Part shown: one piece after another, positions 7,872-17,340 of the stretch | Position numbering within the stretch: the first letter of the stretch is position 1 | Layout of the letters: the number at the start of each line of letters is the position of its first letter | NCBI GenBank assembly: GCA_016183805.1 | Contig: JACPDX010000051.1 | Location: forward strand, 1-56,113 | DNA from: Bacteroidota bacterium | GTDB taxonomy: Bacteria > Bacteroidota > Bacteroidia > Flavobacteriales_E > Vicingaceae | DNA length: 56,113 nt | Direction: 5' to 3' | Notes under the pieces: model-generated | Told to the model about the DNA's origin: nothing | What the model saw: only the letters and a program-made list of their open reading frames with translations | Databases searched by the model: none | Program-made: the position numbers and the translations under genes

Positions 7872-9029
7872 TTAAATTAAACTTTCAGCAAACTTTCTGG
7901 TTTCCAAATCGGTAGTTACAAAATCTTTGTAGCTTGGATTTTTTACAAATTTTACTGCATTCATACATTGCTCGTTGATGTCTGCAATTTGTAAAAATTT
8001 AATTTTATCGTGTAAAAAAGCATCAACAGCTACTTCGTTGGCAGCATTTAAAATACAAGCTAAATTTCCACCTTTTTCTAACGCTTCGTAAGCAAGTTTT
8101 AAATTTTTAAAGGTTTCTAAATCTGGTTTCTCGAACGTTAAATTCGGATAATCCATAAAGTTAAAACGTGGCGATTTTGAAGGAAAACGATAGGGATACG
8201 TTAATGCATATTGAATAGGCAGTTTCATATCAGGCAAGCCCATTTGTGCTTTCATACTGCCATCGGTAAATTGAACTAAGGAATGAACAATAGATTGAGG
8301 ATGAACAATTACATCAATTTGTTCGGGTTTTAAATTAAACAGCCATTTTGCTTCAATCACTTCCAAACCTTTGTTCATGAGTGTTGCAGAATCAATGGTG
8401 ATTTTTGCTCCCATTTCCCAGTTGGGGTGTTTTAAGGCTTGTTCTTTAGTAATGTTTTGTAGCTCGTCTCGCTTTTTACCTCTGAATGGTCCGCCTGAGG
8501 CAGTTAAATATATTTTTTCTATTGGATTTAAAATCTCTCCAACTAAACATTGGAAGATGGCTGAATGTTCTGAATCTACAGGATAAATGTGAACCCCATT
8601 TTCTGTGGCTAATTTGGTAATCAATTCTCCAGCTACCACCAAAGTTTCTTTATTGGCTAAAGCAATGGTTTTTTTAGCTTTTATAGCATTGATGGTTGGC
8701 AATAATCCGGCATAACCAACCAATGCGGTTAACACAACGTCAATTTCTTTCATTTCAACCACTTGAGCAAGAGCTTCTTTTCCGGTATAGGTTTTGATAT
8801 CGTGTTTCCATAAAGCTTCGGAAACTTTTTGATATTGTGTTTCATCAACAATAACTACTGCATTCGGTTTGAATTTTATGGCTTGTTCAATGAGTAAATC
8901 TGCATTGGTATTAGTAGTAAGAACCTCTACTTGGAATTTTTCGGCGTGTTCTTCAATAACTTCTAACGCTTGAGTACCTATAGATCCTGTAGAACCAAGA
9001 ATAGCTATTTTCTTTTTAACTTCTTCCAC
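7872..9029 (-). CDS. dxr: 1-deoxy-D-xylulose 5-phosphate reductoisomerase
   Basis: This enzyme catalyses the second step of the MEP isoprenoid pathway in the cytoplasm, converting DXP to MEP with NADPH and a divalent metal. The NADPH loop GSTGSIG is at residues 12-18, ALANKETLV at 123-131 and the metal ligands DSE at 152-154. SGGPFRG follows near 178, then HPNWEMGAKI near 201 and SATLMNKGLEVIEA with the third ligand Glu223. Length (385) is normal. The stop of the upstream VWA gene is 2 bases before its start, so they are probably one operon. The polyprenyl synthase at 26912 would use products of this pathway. Confidence 0.97.
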   Translation of the reverse strand: MEEVKKKIAILGSTGSIGTQALEVIEEHAEKFQVEVLTTNTNADLLIEQAIKFKPNAVVIVDETQYQKVSEALWKHDIKTYTGKEALAQVVEMKEIDVVLTALVGYAGLLPTINAIKAKKTIALANKETLVVAGELITKLATENGVHIYPVDSEHSAIFQCLVGEILNPIEKIYLTASGGPFRGKKRDELQNITKEQALKHPNWEMGAKITIDSATLMNKGLEVIEAKWLFNLKPEQIDVIVHPQSIVHSLVQFTDGSMKAQMGLPDMKLPIQYALTYPYRFPSKSPRFNFMDYPNLTFEKPDLETFKNLKLAYEALEKGGNLACILNAANEVAVDAFLHDKIKFLQIADINEQCMNAVKFVKNPSYKDFVTTDLETRKFAESLI

Positions 9030-9031
9030 AA

Positions 9032-10357
9032 CTATTTCTTTCTCGATTTAGCTTTAATCTCGTTCATTAACACTTGTTGTGCTTGGGCAAAAGATTCAAT
9101 GTGCAAATAATTTCCTCCACCCGCTTCAGCCATTGCCGACATCGAAGAAACCGTCCATTTTTCGTTTTTTACTCCTAAAACCGATAGGAAAACTCCTTTT
9201 TTATAGTTTGCAGTTACGTCGTTCAAAATAGTTTTATCTCCCTTTTCTAAATTAAAAGCACCGTCTGTGGCAATAATCACTTGATTGTTTGCATCTTTCA
9301 TAAAATTATCTCGTGCCACTTGATATGCTTTTTTAATTCCTTTAGCTCCAGCCGTATAACCTCCTGCTGATAAGTCCTGTATCAATTGTGTAATTTTTGC
9401 TTTATTGGTAACATATTCAGATTCTAAAATTACATCTGTTGATGAGGCATAGGTTACAATGGCCAGTTTATCTATTGGTCGAAGTCCGTTTAATAATTCT
9501 ATCATCGAAGCCTTTAATACATCCATTCTACCTTTTTGTTTCATGGATACTGAAACATCAATTAAAAAAACCACATTGTTTGGAGCGTATAAATTAACAG
9601 GAAGTTCCAATGTAGAAATGGTATCGGTTGGCTCAGGAATAATTATAGGTTCTACAATTATTGGTTCTTCTTTCGCTAATATTTCTTCCTTGGTAGGTTC
9701 TCCCAATTCAAATTGAATAGAATTATTGAGGTTATCCAACGAAAAATCTGATTCTTTACTTCCATAACCTTCTGCATTTACCACCAGATAGTAATTATCT
9801 ACCTGAAGATTCTGCAATGCATCTCCTAATTTATCGGTAGTTACTTTTTTATAGACCAATCCATCCCAAATAATTTCCACTGTAGCATCTTTTATTGGTT
9901 TTTTTGTATTTACATCAACCACATTAATTTTGAGGGTTGCACGTTCTTCGACCGGTTTTTGAATTCTTACAAAATCGGGACAAGCCATGGTTTCATTTAC
10001 ATCAAATGTTAAAGCATTGCCTTCTATGGTAAAAGTAATGGGTTCATTATTTACACTCACCCAAACAGGAATATCTTGCTTAAATGTACCTTTTCTTCTT
10101 GGAGTATATTTTATTCGAACTGTAATGGTACTGTCAGGTTCAATGGTTTTTGCAGAAAATCTAGAACTGATTCCGTAAGGTTCTTCAATACGAACAATGT
10201 TAGCAGCAACTTTTCCGGCATTGGTTAACGTGAAATCAAAATACTTTTTATCTTCTTTGTTGATGTCGCCTAAATTGTGGTAGGAAGTATTAAAAATAAT
10301 TTGTGAAAACAGCGAATTTGCTGAAAATATTAAAACGAAGAGGATAATTCTAAACAT
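9032..10357 (-). CDS. DUF1573/VWA-domain envelope protein
   Basis: I choose ATG at 10357 because MFRIILFVLIFSANSLFSQ is a clear signal peptide; a longer upstream reading is possible but breaks it. The N-terminal domain (about residues 20-125) is of the DUF1573/Ig-like type (HNLGDINKE, then IKYTPRRKGTF). A carboxypeptidase-regulatory-like beta domain follows (INVVDVNTKKPIKDATVEI). The C-terminal half is a von Willebrand A domain with an intact MIDAS DVSVS near residue 267, in FLIDVSVSMKQKGR, so it probably binds a metal and a protein partner outside the inner membrane. Function is unknown. It sits directly upstream of dxr, which need not mean a shared pathway. Confidence 0.75.
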   Translation of the reverse strand: MFRIILFVLIFSANSLFSQIIFNTSYHNLGDINKEDKKYFDFTLTNAGKVAANIVRIEEPYGISSRFSAKTIEPDSTITVRIKYTPRRKGTFKQDIPVWVSVNNEPITFTIEGNALTFDVNETMACPDFVRIQKPVEERATLKINVVDVNTKKPIKDATVEIIWDGLVYKKVTTDKLGDALQNLQVDNYYLVVNAEGYGSKESDFSLDNLNNSIQFELGEPTKEEILAKEEPIIVEPIIIPEPTDTISTLELPVNLYAPNNVVFLIDVSVSMKQKGRMDVLKASMIELLNGLRPIDKLAIVTYASSTDVILESEYVTNKAKITQLIQDLSAGGYTAGAKGIKKAYQVARDNFMKDANNQVIIATDGAFNLEKGDKTILNDVTANYKKGVFLSVLGVKNEKWTVSSMSAMAEAGGGNYLHIESFAQAQQVLMNEIKAKSRKK

Positions 10358-10444
10358 GTAAAACCTATAGTTTGATAAAAAAAATGTATTTAACAAATTT
10401 ACTGCCAAAGGTAATTTAAATAACCTGTTGAAACCATTTTCTGA

Positions 10445-11944
10445 CTAAATTATAAATTTTGCCAACTCTTCGGCAAGCTGCCTGTCGTTGGCTAATCGGG
10501 GGAGTTTATTTTGTCCGCCCAATTTACCGGAAGCTTTCATGTATGCATTAAAACCACCAATTTTAATAGGAGTGATTTTAATAATATCCAACATTTCTCC
10601 TTTTCTCAAATCTTTGTAATAAGAGTTTTTACCTTGAAGTTGTTGATCCAATACCTCTGCAAATTCTGCAACTTTTGTTGGTTCTGCTGAAAATTCGATA
10701 AACCACTCGTGATAGGCAATTCCTCCTTCTTTAGGCATTACTTGAGGTGCTACATGGTATTCGTTAACATCTAAATTTAATACTTTGCACGCCTGTTCAA
10801 TGGCATAATCTACTTCTTCGCCAATTACATGCTCGCCAAAGGCAGATGTAAAATGTTTTATTCTACCCGACACCACAATTCGATAAGGTTTTAACGAAAC
10901 AAATTTTACCGTATCGCCAATGCTATACCCCCACAAACCTGCATTGGTATTTAAAATCAATGCATAGTTTTTGTTGAGTTCCACGTCTTTTAACGAAATC
11001 CGAGTTGGCTTTTCATTGTAATATTCGTCAGCAGGAATAAATTCGAAAAAGATGCCAGCATTGATGTTAAGCAATAATCCCGGCTGAGTTTGTGTATCCT
11101 GAAAAGCGATAAATCCTTCCGATGCAGGATAGGTTTCGATACTGTCAATTTTTTTTCCGATGGTTTGTTCAAATTTGGCTCGGTAAGGTTCAAAATTTAC
11201 GCCACCATAAATAAACAACGAAAAATCGGGGAAAATGTCTTTTATCTGTTTTTTTCCGGTTTTCTCCAACAATCTATCAAAATACATTTGTACCCATGGA
11301 GGAATACCTGAAATTAAGGTCATTTTTTCGGGCAAAGTTTCTTCAATAATGGCATCAATTTTTGTTTCCCAATCGTCAATGCAATTGGTTTTATAAGAAG
11401 GCAACCGATTTTTTTGTAAATACTTTGGCACATGGTGAGCCACAATGCCAGACAACCTACCAACAGGCACTTTAAGTGAATAATCTAATTCAGGACTACC
11501 TTGCAAAAAAATCATCTTCCCATCAATAAAATTGGTTTTTTTGGTTTCGTTGATGTAACACAAAATGGCATTTCGGGCAGCTTCTACTTGGTAATTTAAC
11601 GACTCCTTAGTATTCGGAATGTATTTTGCACCCGAAGTAGTTCCTGATGTTTTAGAAAAATAATTGGGCAATCCCGGCCACAACACATTTTCTTCGCCTT
11701 TTTTTATTCGTTCGATATATGGTTTTAAATCTTCGTAATCTTTAACTGGAACATTTTTTTTGAATGATTCATAATCAGTAATCGAATTAAAATCGTGGTC
11801 TTTTCCAAAAGCAGTATTTTTTGCTGTTGCGACTAATTTCTGAAAAACTTTTTCTTGGGTAGCGATGGGGTTAGAACTCCACTTTGCAATTTTTTTGCAA
11901 ACAAGTTTAGCAAATACAACACCTAACGAAGCTTTAATACTCAT
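10445..11944 (-). CDS. GH3-family acyl-adenylating enzyme
   Basis: The 499-residue protein carries SKTSGTTSGAKYIPNT near residues 97-112, the ATP-binding loop of the GH3 family (named for plant auxin-amido synthetases). It also has the later blocks YPASEGFIA and LWGYSIGDTVKF. Family members activate a carboxylic acid as an acyl-adenylate and pass it to an amine or thiol. Bacterial members are common in Bacteroidota, but their substrates are mostly unknown. No signal peptide is present, so it is cytoplasmic. It is 87 bases upstream of the VWA gene on the same strand and may be a separate transcript. Confidence 0.85.
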   Translation of the reverse strand: MSIKASLGVVFAKLVCKKIAKWSSNPIATQEKVFQKLVATAKNTAFGKDHDFNSITDYESFKKNVPVKDYEDLKPYIERIKKGEENVLWPGLPNYFSKTSGTTSGAKYIPNTKESLNYQVEAARNAILCYINETKKTNFIDGKMIFLQGSPELDYSLKVPVGRLSGIVAHHVPKYLQKNRLPSYKTNCIDDWETKIDAIIEETLPEKMTLISGIPPWVQMYFDRLLEKTGKKQIKDIFPDFSLFIYGGVNFEPYRAKFEQTIGKKIDSIETYPASEGFIAFQDTQTQPGLLLNINAGIFFEFIPADEYYNEKPTRISLKDVELNKNYALILNTNAGLWGYSIGDTVKFVSLKPYRIVVSGRIKHFTSAFGEHVIGEEVDYAIEQACKVLNLDVNEYHVAPQVMPKEGGIAYHEWFIEFSAEPTKVAEFAEVLDQQLQGKNSYYKDLRKGEMLDIIKITPIKIGGFNAYMKASGKLGGQNKLPRLANDRQLAEELAKFII

Positions 11945-12040
11945 AAGTTTTAATTAATGGGAGTTGATACAAGATAAAATCATACAACAAAAATAGTCGA
12001 CTTTAACTAGAATTTCTCTTCGGTCAGAAAAAAATATAAA

Positions 12041-12184
12041 ACCACATAGGCACATAGCTTATTTTTATTTAAAGATGACATAAGGTAACCATAGTATTCT
12101 CCGACATGTCGGAGAAATAACTAATGTGTAACTATCATAATGGCAACACTTTTAAAGTAAGCATTTTCTATGTATCTATGTGGT
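12041..12184. repeat. CACATAG-type dispersed inverted-repeat element, copy 1
   Basis: The left arm ACCACATAGGCACATAG (12041-12057) and right arm CTATGTATCTATGTGGT (12168-12184) pair at 15 of 17 positions. A perfect 20-bp palindrome TTCTCCGACATGTCGGAGAA lies at the centre (12097-12116). The same layout recurs at 17341-17475. The element fills most of the 338-base gap between the GH3 and VOC genes. I see no open gene in that gap. Confidence 0.8.
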
Positions 12185-12282
12185 AAAAAGATTTGTTTTT
12201 ATTAGAATTAAACTTTTTAAGCAACGCTTTTTTGTTCCTTATTTTATCCGAAGTATTCATTCCAAGCGTTTATTAGTGTAGG

Positions 12283-12738
12283 TTAGCTGTTTCCAAACAA
12301 TCCCATTTTGTTTCCTTCGGTGTCCAAGAAATAAGCAAAATAACCCAAGTTACTTCCGTCGATAAAATTTTTGGGAATGATGTACTGACCTTCTACTGTT
12401 TTATTTTTGATTAAGGTTTTACTCACTAAAATTTGCCCCCCATATTCAATAATTTTTTTTTCTAAATCACTGATTGAAGGGTCTCCATCAAAAAATAAAA
12501 CGACACCCGGTTTTAATATGGCAGTTCCATAATCCACAACGGCACCAGTTACCTGACCTTCATTTAGTTGAAAGATACCGTGATTTATTCCGTTTAACTC
12601 TACTTGATTGAGTTGTAAGCCAAATACGTTGGTGTAAAATTTAGCAGCTCTGTCAAAATTATTCGCAGGGATTTCAAACCAACGAATGAATTGTTTGGGG
12701 AGGTGTTTATCCTTTCTATCTTTTATTAGCCACGACAT
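12283..12738 (-). CDS. VOC family (glyoxalase/bleomycin-resistance fold) protein
   Basis: This 151-residue cytoplasmic protein shows a VOC fold: FIRWFEIPANNFDRAAKFYTNVFG at residues 18-41 opens the first beta-alpha-beta-beta-beta unit, and YFLDTEGNKMGLF closes the second. It resembles the small VOC proteins of Bacteroidota annotated as glyoxalase-like, which usually bind a metal and act as dioxygenases, isomerases or binding proteins. The substrate is unknown. It stands alone between two repeat- or terminator-containing gaps. Confidence 0.8.
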   Translation of the reverse strand: MSWLIKDRKDKHLPKQFIRWFEIPANNFDRAAKFYTNVFGLQLNQVELNGINHGIFQLNEGQVTGAVVDYGTAILKPGVVLFFDGDPSISDLEKKIIEYGGQILVSKTLIKNKTVEGQYIIPKNFIDGSNLGYFAYFLDTEGNKMGLFGNS

Positions 12739-12773
12739 GGACTAAAGATACTATTTTTTTTGTAAAAACAAAA

Positions 12774-12803
12774 AAGTCCTGTTTAGTTTTAAACAAGACT
12801 TCT
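12774..12803 (-). terminator. Rho-independent terminator of the FG-GAP surface-protein gene
   Basis: On the minus strand the arms AGTCTTGTTTA and TAAACAGGACT form a stem with one bulge, followed by TTTTTTG and further T-rich sequence. It lies about 80 bases past the stop of the large gene and just before the VOC gene start. Confidence 0.75.
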
Positions 12804-12883
12804 TTTGGTAAGTACAAAAACTTTTCTCCTTCTTGTTAAACCTCCTACATCGGCACTCGAATTGATAAAGGGTTTAGGCTAAG

Positions 12884-15800
12884 CTATTGAGCAACGATTC
12901 GTTCGCTAAATAACTTTTTACCATTAGTATCTGTACCTACTATAATGTAAATGCCATTTTTTAATTGGCTTACATCTAATTCAGTTTTGTTGCTGGTATT
13001 GTTTTCCTTTTTCAACAATTCTTTGCCTGACATGTCAAATAATGAAACATGATAAGCAGCATTTATTTTTGCTTTATAATAAACAGTAATGTGTTCTGTA
13101 AATGGATTAGGGAAAACAATTATTTCGTTGGTTTCGGTAAAGGTAATTTCTTGAACAGAAACTGGAAAACTTGTTGTATCTTCAATGGTATTTAAAACTG
13201 TATTGGTAATAACTGCGGTATTGTAATCAAAATAAATATGTCCTGTATTAAAAATTGGGGTATTCGGAGCTAGGTTAGGATTTTGGTTAATACTAAATTT
13301 AACAAAACCTTGACTGCCTAAAAAATCTACATTACTATCAGGCAACATAATATTGTTAAATTTAAATACAGCTTCTCCATCTTGTTCTATCCATACTTGC
13401 ATAGAATGACTGCTTGCCAATGGCTTTAAACTAGCCCAATCTAAATTATCGTCTAATTGATCCCTAACCATTACTGTTAATGCAGTATCATTCCCCGTAT
13501 TTTGAAAACGAATTAAATATTCCAAGGGTTGATTGTTAGCAATAAAACCTTGTGAACCGATACCTTTCGGTAAAACTGTTTTATCGTTAGGGTCAAATGA
13601 ACAGACTAAAATTTGATTTAAAGTATCTGTATTGGTATAAACAATGTTGTTACTACCATCCAATTCGTAAACATTTAATATGGAAATTAAGGTATCTCCC
13701 ATACTTGTAAAAGGGGGCATTTGAACTTGTAGGTTAATCATCTCTTCAGAGAAAAAGAACAAACTATCAAAATGCCAATAGATGTTTTGCCCAACAATAG
13801 AATCTGGGGGATTTATTGATGACACATAAGAAACGGAATCATCTAATTGTATATGAACAATTCCATCTGGAAGAGTTGTCCCTTCATTTCGGATGTTTAC
13901 CCAATAATTTATAATAGTATTACATCTAGGAAAACCACCTGTTAGTTCGGGTTCTATAATTGTAGTAATGGTGTTTGGGTAAAACCCAAAATCTAAACTA
14001 TCTGCAATTGGATTAGCTCCAGTTAAGGTTTTGGTGTATGAGGATGAATCGGTAGTTAATCCCCATAAGCTATTAGGTATATAATTTACTGTATAAGTAC
14101 CAGTGTCAGTAGCAAAAAAATAATTGCCATTATTGTCGGAATATGCTGCAAGTGAATTAGGGTTTAATTCCATTTGAATAAAAGGTAGTCCAAATTCATT
14201 ACTATCAATTATTGTATTTTGATTAGAATCGTAAAATACATTTCCTTGGAATTGATAAGGACTGTTAAAATAATTTTCGTTCCAAATTATGCTGCTATTA
14301 CTAGCAACAGAAAGGATATCCTTATCTCCGTCTCCATCCATATCAATCCCCATAATAGAAGATGTTTCTGAAGACCCAGCAGCGGTGTATGACGAAGTAA
14401 TGATTTGTTCGGGACTAAAAGTAGTACCTCCAAGATTCTCTAACCATACTATATTATCCGCTATATATTGAGAAGTTATGATGTCATTATCTCCATCACT
14501 ATCTAAATCAGTGGAGAAAATGTCATTGGCATAGCTAACACTTGTTGTCAATGGTTGTGGAATGTTGAAATTGGCGTTGCCAGGGTTTAAAGAATAATAT
14601 ATTCCACCACTCGTTCCAAAAATCAAATCTAGATGAACATCATTGTTTATGTCGGCTGCATAAATTGTTAAAACTCCTGTAAGGAAACTAGAGAGTGGGG
14701 GGCCAAAATTACCACCTCCATAATTTTCATACCAAGAAACTTTCTCGTCATTAGTAGAAGCAGATAGAATATCATTATCTCCATCTTGATCTAGATCAGC
14801 AGCATATACTGTACACGCTCCATCAGCAAATGTTGTTAATATTTTTTCAGAACTAAAACTACCATTTCCAAGGTTTTCGTACCAGGCGATTTTATCATCA
14901 GAAGAAGATGCCGAAAGAACATCTATGTCACCATCATTATTAAGGTCAATAGCATATACATCGCGAGCTCCATCAGCATTGTTTGAAAGAATTTGCTCGG
15001 AGCCAAAAGTACCATTTCCAAGGTTTTTATACCAAACTACTTTTTTTTCGGAAAAAGAAGTAGAAAGAGCGTCTAAAAACCCATCATTATCTAAATCAGC
15101 GGCATATACAGAGCTGAAAAGTGAAAAGGAATCAATAACTTTCTTAGGACTATAATGGTTATATCCCAAATTTTCAAACCAATTTATGTGGTAATCATTT
15201 CTAGAAGCGGAGAGAACGTCAATGTCCCCATCGTTATCCAAATCGGCAGCATGTGTTGAAAGAGGACCGAAAGCTGAAGCGGTAGAAACAGGATTTTGTG
15301 CACTAAAAATAGAATCCCCAAGATTCTCGTACCATGCTATTTCCCCATTACCTACAGAAGCCGACAGCACATCTGAATCTCCATCTCCATCAATATCTGA
15401 TGCATATACTGCTGAGGCAATATACACATTATTTGCAATAATTAGGGAAGATCCAAAATTACCATTTCCAAGATTTTCATACCAAGCAATTCTATTATCG
15501 CCTTCAGAAGCTGATAACACATCAAGGTCTCCATCTCCATCTAAATCAGTAGCATCAACAGAGGAATACCGAATAGAAGTACCTTGTTTAATAATTTGTT
15601 TAGGTCCAAAGCTCCCATTTCCAAGGTTTTCGTACCAAGCTATGGAAGCGTTAATAACAGATGATGAAGCTGAAAGAACGTCAACATCTCCATCTCCATC
15701 TAAATCAGCAGAATAAACAGACCGAGCCTCATTTAGACTACTAGAAATAATTTGTTGGGCACCAAAATTACCATTTCCAAGGTTTTCATACCAAGCAATT

Positions 15801-16426
15801 TTATCATCATTATAAGATGCCGAAAGAATATCTATATCACCATCATTATTAAGGTCAATAGCATATACATCGCGAGCTCCATCAGCATTAATAGAAATAA
15901 TTTGTTGAGAGCCAAAACTACCATTTCCAAGGTTTTCGTACCAAGCAATTTTATCATCATTAGTTGAAGCAGAAAGAATATCAAAATCACCATCACCATC
16001 TAAATCTGAAGAATATACAGATGAGGCTCCATCAGCATTAATAGAAATAATTTGTTGAGAGCCAAAACTACCATTTCCAAGGTTTTCATACCAAGCAATT
16101 TTATCATCATTAGTTGAAGCAGAAAGAACATCAAAATCACCATCACCATCTAAATCTGAAAAATACACAGATGAAGCACCATTGGCATTGGAAGAAATAA
16201 TTTGCTGAGATTCAAAAGTACTATTTCCAAGGTTTTCATACCAAGCAATTTTATTATCATTAGCCGAGGCGGTAAGGATATCAAAGTCTCCATCTCCATC
16301 TAAATCAAAACTTTTCACATCTGTAGCACCAGTACTAAATACAATAGTTTGGTTTTCAGAACCGAATTGGGCAGTACTAATAATTGTAATTAGTAATAAA
16401 GGCAAAAACAGGAATAGCTTTTTCAT
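12884..16426 (-). CDS. FG-GAP/VCBS-repeat surface protein with T9SS type-A sorting domain
   Basis: The 1180-residue protein has a signal peptide (cleaved near TAQFG, residue 20). About fourteen tandem units of roughly 50 residues follow, each with DLDGDGDxDxLSAS and IAWYENLGNGxF. These are FG-GAP/VCBS beta-propeller blades whose DxDxDGDxD loops bind calcium. A SdrD-B-like domain follows (VFYDSNQNTIIDSNEFGLP, about 730-800), then a domain with CSFDPNDKTVLPKG and GHIYFDYNTAVITN near 960-1090, and a type-A tail (VFPNPFTEHITV onward). It is probably a large exported adhesin or surface-layer protein. Units 2-4 are almost identical in DNA, a sign of recent duplication or gene conversion. Confidence 0.85.
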   Translation of the reverse strand: MKKLFLFLPLLLITIISTAQFGSENQTIVFSTGATDVKSFDLDGDGDFDILTASANDNKIAWYENLGNSTFESQQIISSNANGASSVYFSDLDGDGDFDVLSASTNDDKIAWYENLGNGSFGSQQIISINADGASSVYSSDLDGDGDFDILSASTNDDKIAWYENLGNGSFGSQQIISINADGARDVYAIDLNNDGDIDILSASYNDDKIAWYENLGNGNFGAQQIISSSLNEARSVYSADLDGDGDVDVLSASSSVINASIAWYENLGNGSFGPKQIIKQGTSIRYSSVDATDLDGDGDLDVLSASEGDNRIAWYENLGNGNFGSSLIIANNVYIASAVYASDIDGDGDSDVLSASVGNGEIAWYENLGDSIFSAQNPVSTASAFGPLSTHAADLDNDGDIDVLSASRNDYHINWFENLGYNHYSPKKVIDSFSLFSSVYAADLDNDGFLDALSTSFSEKKVVWYKNLGNGTFGSEQILSNNADGARDVYAIDLNNDGDIDVLSASSSDDKIAWYENLGNGSFSSEKILTTFADGACTVYAADLDQDGDNDILSASTNDEKVSWYENYGGGNFGPPLSSFLTGVLTIYAADINNDVHLDLIFGTSGGIYYSLNPGNANFNIPQPLTTSVSYANDIFSTDLDSDGDNDIITSQYIADNIVWLENLGGTTFSPEQIITSSYTAAGSSETSSIMGIDMDGDGDKDILSVASNSSIIWNENYFNSPYQFQGNVFYDSNQNTIIDSNEFGLPFIQMELNPNSLAAYSDNNGNYFFATDTGTYTVNYIPNSLWGLTTDSSSYTKTLTGANPIADSLDFGFYPNTITTIIEPELTGGFPRCNTIINYWVNIRNEGTTLPDGIVHIQLDDSVSYVSSINPPDSIVGQNIYWHFDSLFFFSEEMINLQVQMPPFTSMGDTLISILNVYELDGSNNIVYTNTDTLNQILVCSFDPNDKTVLPKGIGSQGFIANNQPLEYLIRFQNTGNDTALTVMVRDQLDDNLDWASLKPLASSHSMQVWIEQDGEAVFKFNNIMLPDSNVDFLGSQGFVKFSINQNPNLAPNTPIFNTGHIYFDYNTAVITNTVLNTIEDTTSFPVSVQEITFTETNEIIVFPNPFTEHITVYYKAKINAAYHVSLFDMSGKELLKKENNTSNKTELDVSQLKNGIYIIVGTDTNGKKLFSERIVAQ
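15751..16200. repeat. Near-identical 150-bp tandem units within the surface-protein gene
   Basis: Three consecutive 150-bp units (15751-15900, 15901-16050, 16051-16200) each encode one 50-residue blade. The last two differ at only a handful of bases. The segment encoding GARDVYAIDLNNDGDI in the first unit is also nearly repeated about 900 bp away near 14930-14980. Confidence 0.8.
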
Positions 16427-16507
16427 GGTGTTTTTGTTTTAGATTTCTATCTACCTCCATATTTTAGAATAAAATAGGAGTTACGAATATAAAGAAAATC
16501 TGCTTTC

Positions 16508-16600
16508 AAATGACCGGTGTATGGGTTTTTCTTTTTAATGGTATGTTTGAGCCGGTTAACGGTCATTTTTTTGATGTTTTTGGTAAATCACTTTTGTAGA
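16508..16600. promoter_or_regulatory. Inverted repeat and shared promoter words upstream of the surface-protein gene
   Basis: AAATGACCG (16508-16516) and CGGTCATTT (16560-16568) are exact inverted repeats. GGTATGTTT at 16540, followed by TCATTTTT and CACTTTTGT, also appears in the leader of the secreted esterase cluster (7650-7695). This suggests a common regulator of T9SS cargo genes. Confidence 0.4.
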
Positions 16601-16640
16601 TTTTATTTTACCAATAACCATGAATTGTTAAAAACAAAAA

Positions 16641-16664
16641 ATCCCATTTAAAATTAAATGGGAT
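16641..16664 (-). terminator. Rho-independent terminator of frr
   Basis: ATCCCATTTA and TAAATGGGAT form a perfect ten-pair stem with a four-base loop. On the minus strand it is followed by TTTTTTGTTTTTA. It lies about 20 bases after the frr stop. Confidence 0.85.
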
Positions 16665-16685
16665 TGTTAAGTTGAAAAACAGTTT

Positions 16686-17249
16686 TTAAACCGTCATGAT
16701 ATCTTTTTCTTTGGATTCAATAAAATGATCCACTTTAGCAATAAAACCATCCGTTACTTTTTGAACATCGGCTTCTGCAGTTTTGGCTAAATCTTCACTT
16801 AAACCATCGATTTTAAGTTTTTTTATTTCGTCGTTGGCTTCTTTTCTGGCATTTCTGATACCCACTTTTGCATGTTCGCCTTCAGCTTTAGCTTGTTTAC
16901 TTAAGTCCCTCCTGCGTTCTTCGGTAAGCATAGGTACATTAATCATTATTTGTTCGCCGTTATTTTGTGGGTTTAACCCTAAGTTTGAATCAATAATGGC
17001 TTTTTCAATAGGCTGCATCATGCTTTTTTCCCAAGGCTGAACAGTAATGGTTCTACCGTCTAAGGTATTTACATTGGCCACCTGAGCAAGAGGTGTTTTT
17101 GCCCCATAATAATCAACCATAACGCCGCTAAGCATCATTGGACTGGCTTTTCCGGCACGAATTTTTTGTAATTGTTTATCTAAATGCTCAATAGCCGATT
17201 GCATGGCTTCTTTTGTGCTGTCTAATATAAATTGTAATTCTTCATTCAT
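16686..17249 (-). CDS. frr: Ribosome recycling factor
   Basis: RRF splits the post-termination ribosome together with EF-G. The 187-residue product has the family core: LDKQLQKIRAGKASPMMLSG near residues 25-45, VDYYGAKTPLAQVANV, TLDGRTITVQPWEKSMM and PMLTEERRRDLSKQAK. The ATG at 17249 (MNEELQFIL) is preferred over an upstream ATG at 17276 because it gives the usual family length near 185. It follows pyrH in the common pyrH-frr order, but a 135-bp repeat element separates the two here. Confidence 0.97.
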   Translation of the reverse strand: MNEELQFILDSTKEAMQSAIEHLDKQLQKIRAGKASPMMLSGVMVDYYGAKTPLAQVANVNTLDGRTITVQPWEKSMMQPIEKAIIDSNLGLNPQNNGEQIMINVPMLTEERRRDLSKQAKAEGEHAKVGIRNARKEANDEIKKLKIDGLSEDLAKTAEADVQKVTDGFIAKVDHFIESKEKDIMTV

Positions 17250-17340
17250 GGTAATTATTTTTTCCAAAAATAACAAATTTTATAACTGTTCAATGGAGTT
17301 TAAAACTAAAAATATTCGCTAAGTGTTTGTGAAAATTTTA

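Noticed and set aside
15222-15716. A long open frame (164 codons) antisense to the surface-protein gene
   Set aside because: The tandem calcium-loop repeats create open antisense frames of Ser/Pro-rich low complexity. The sense strand has clear domains.
15751-16200. Possible CRISPR array from regularly spaced repeats
   Set aside because: The 150-bp units are contiguous coding blades without unique spacers, and no cas gene is nearby.
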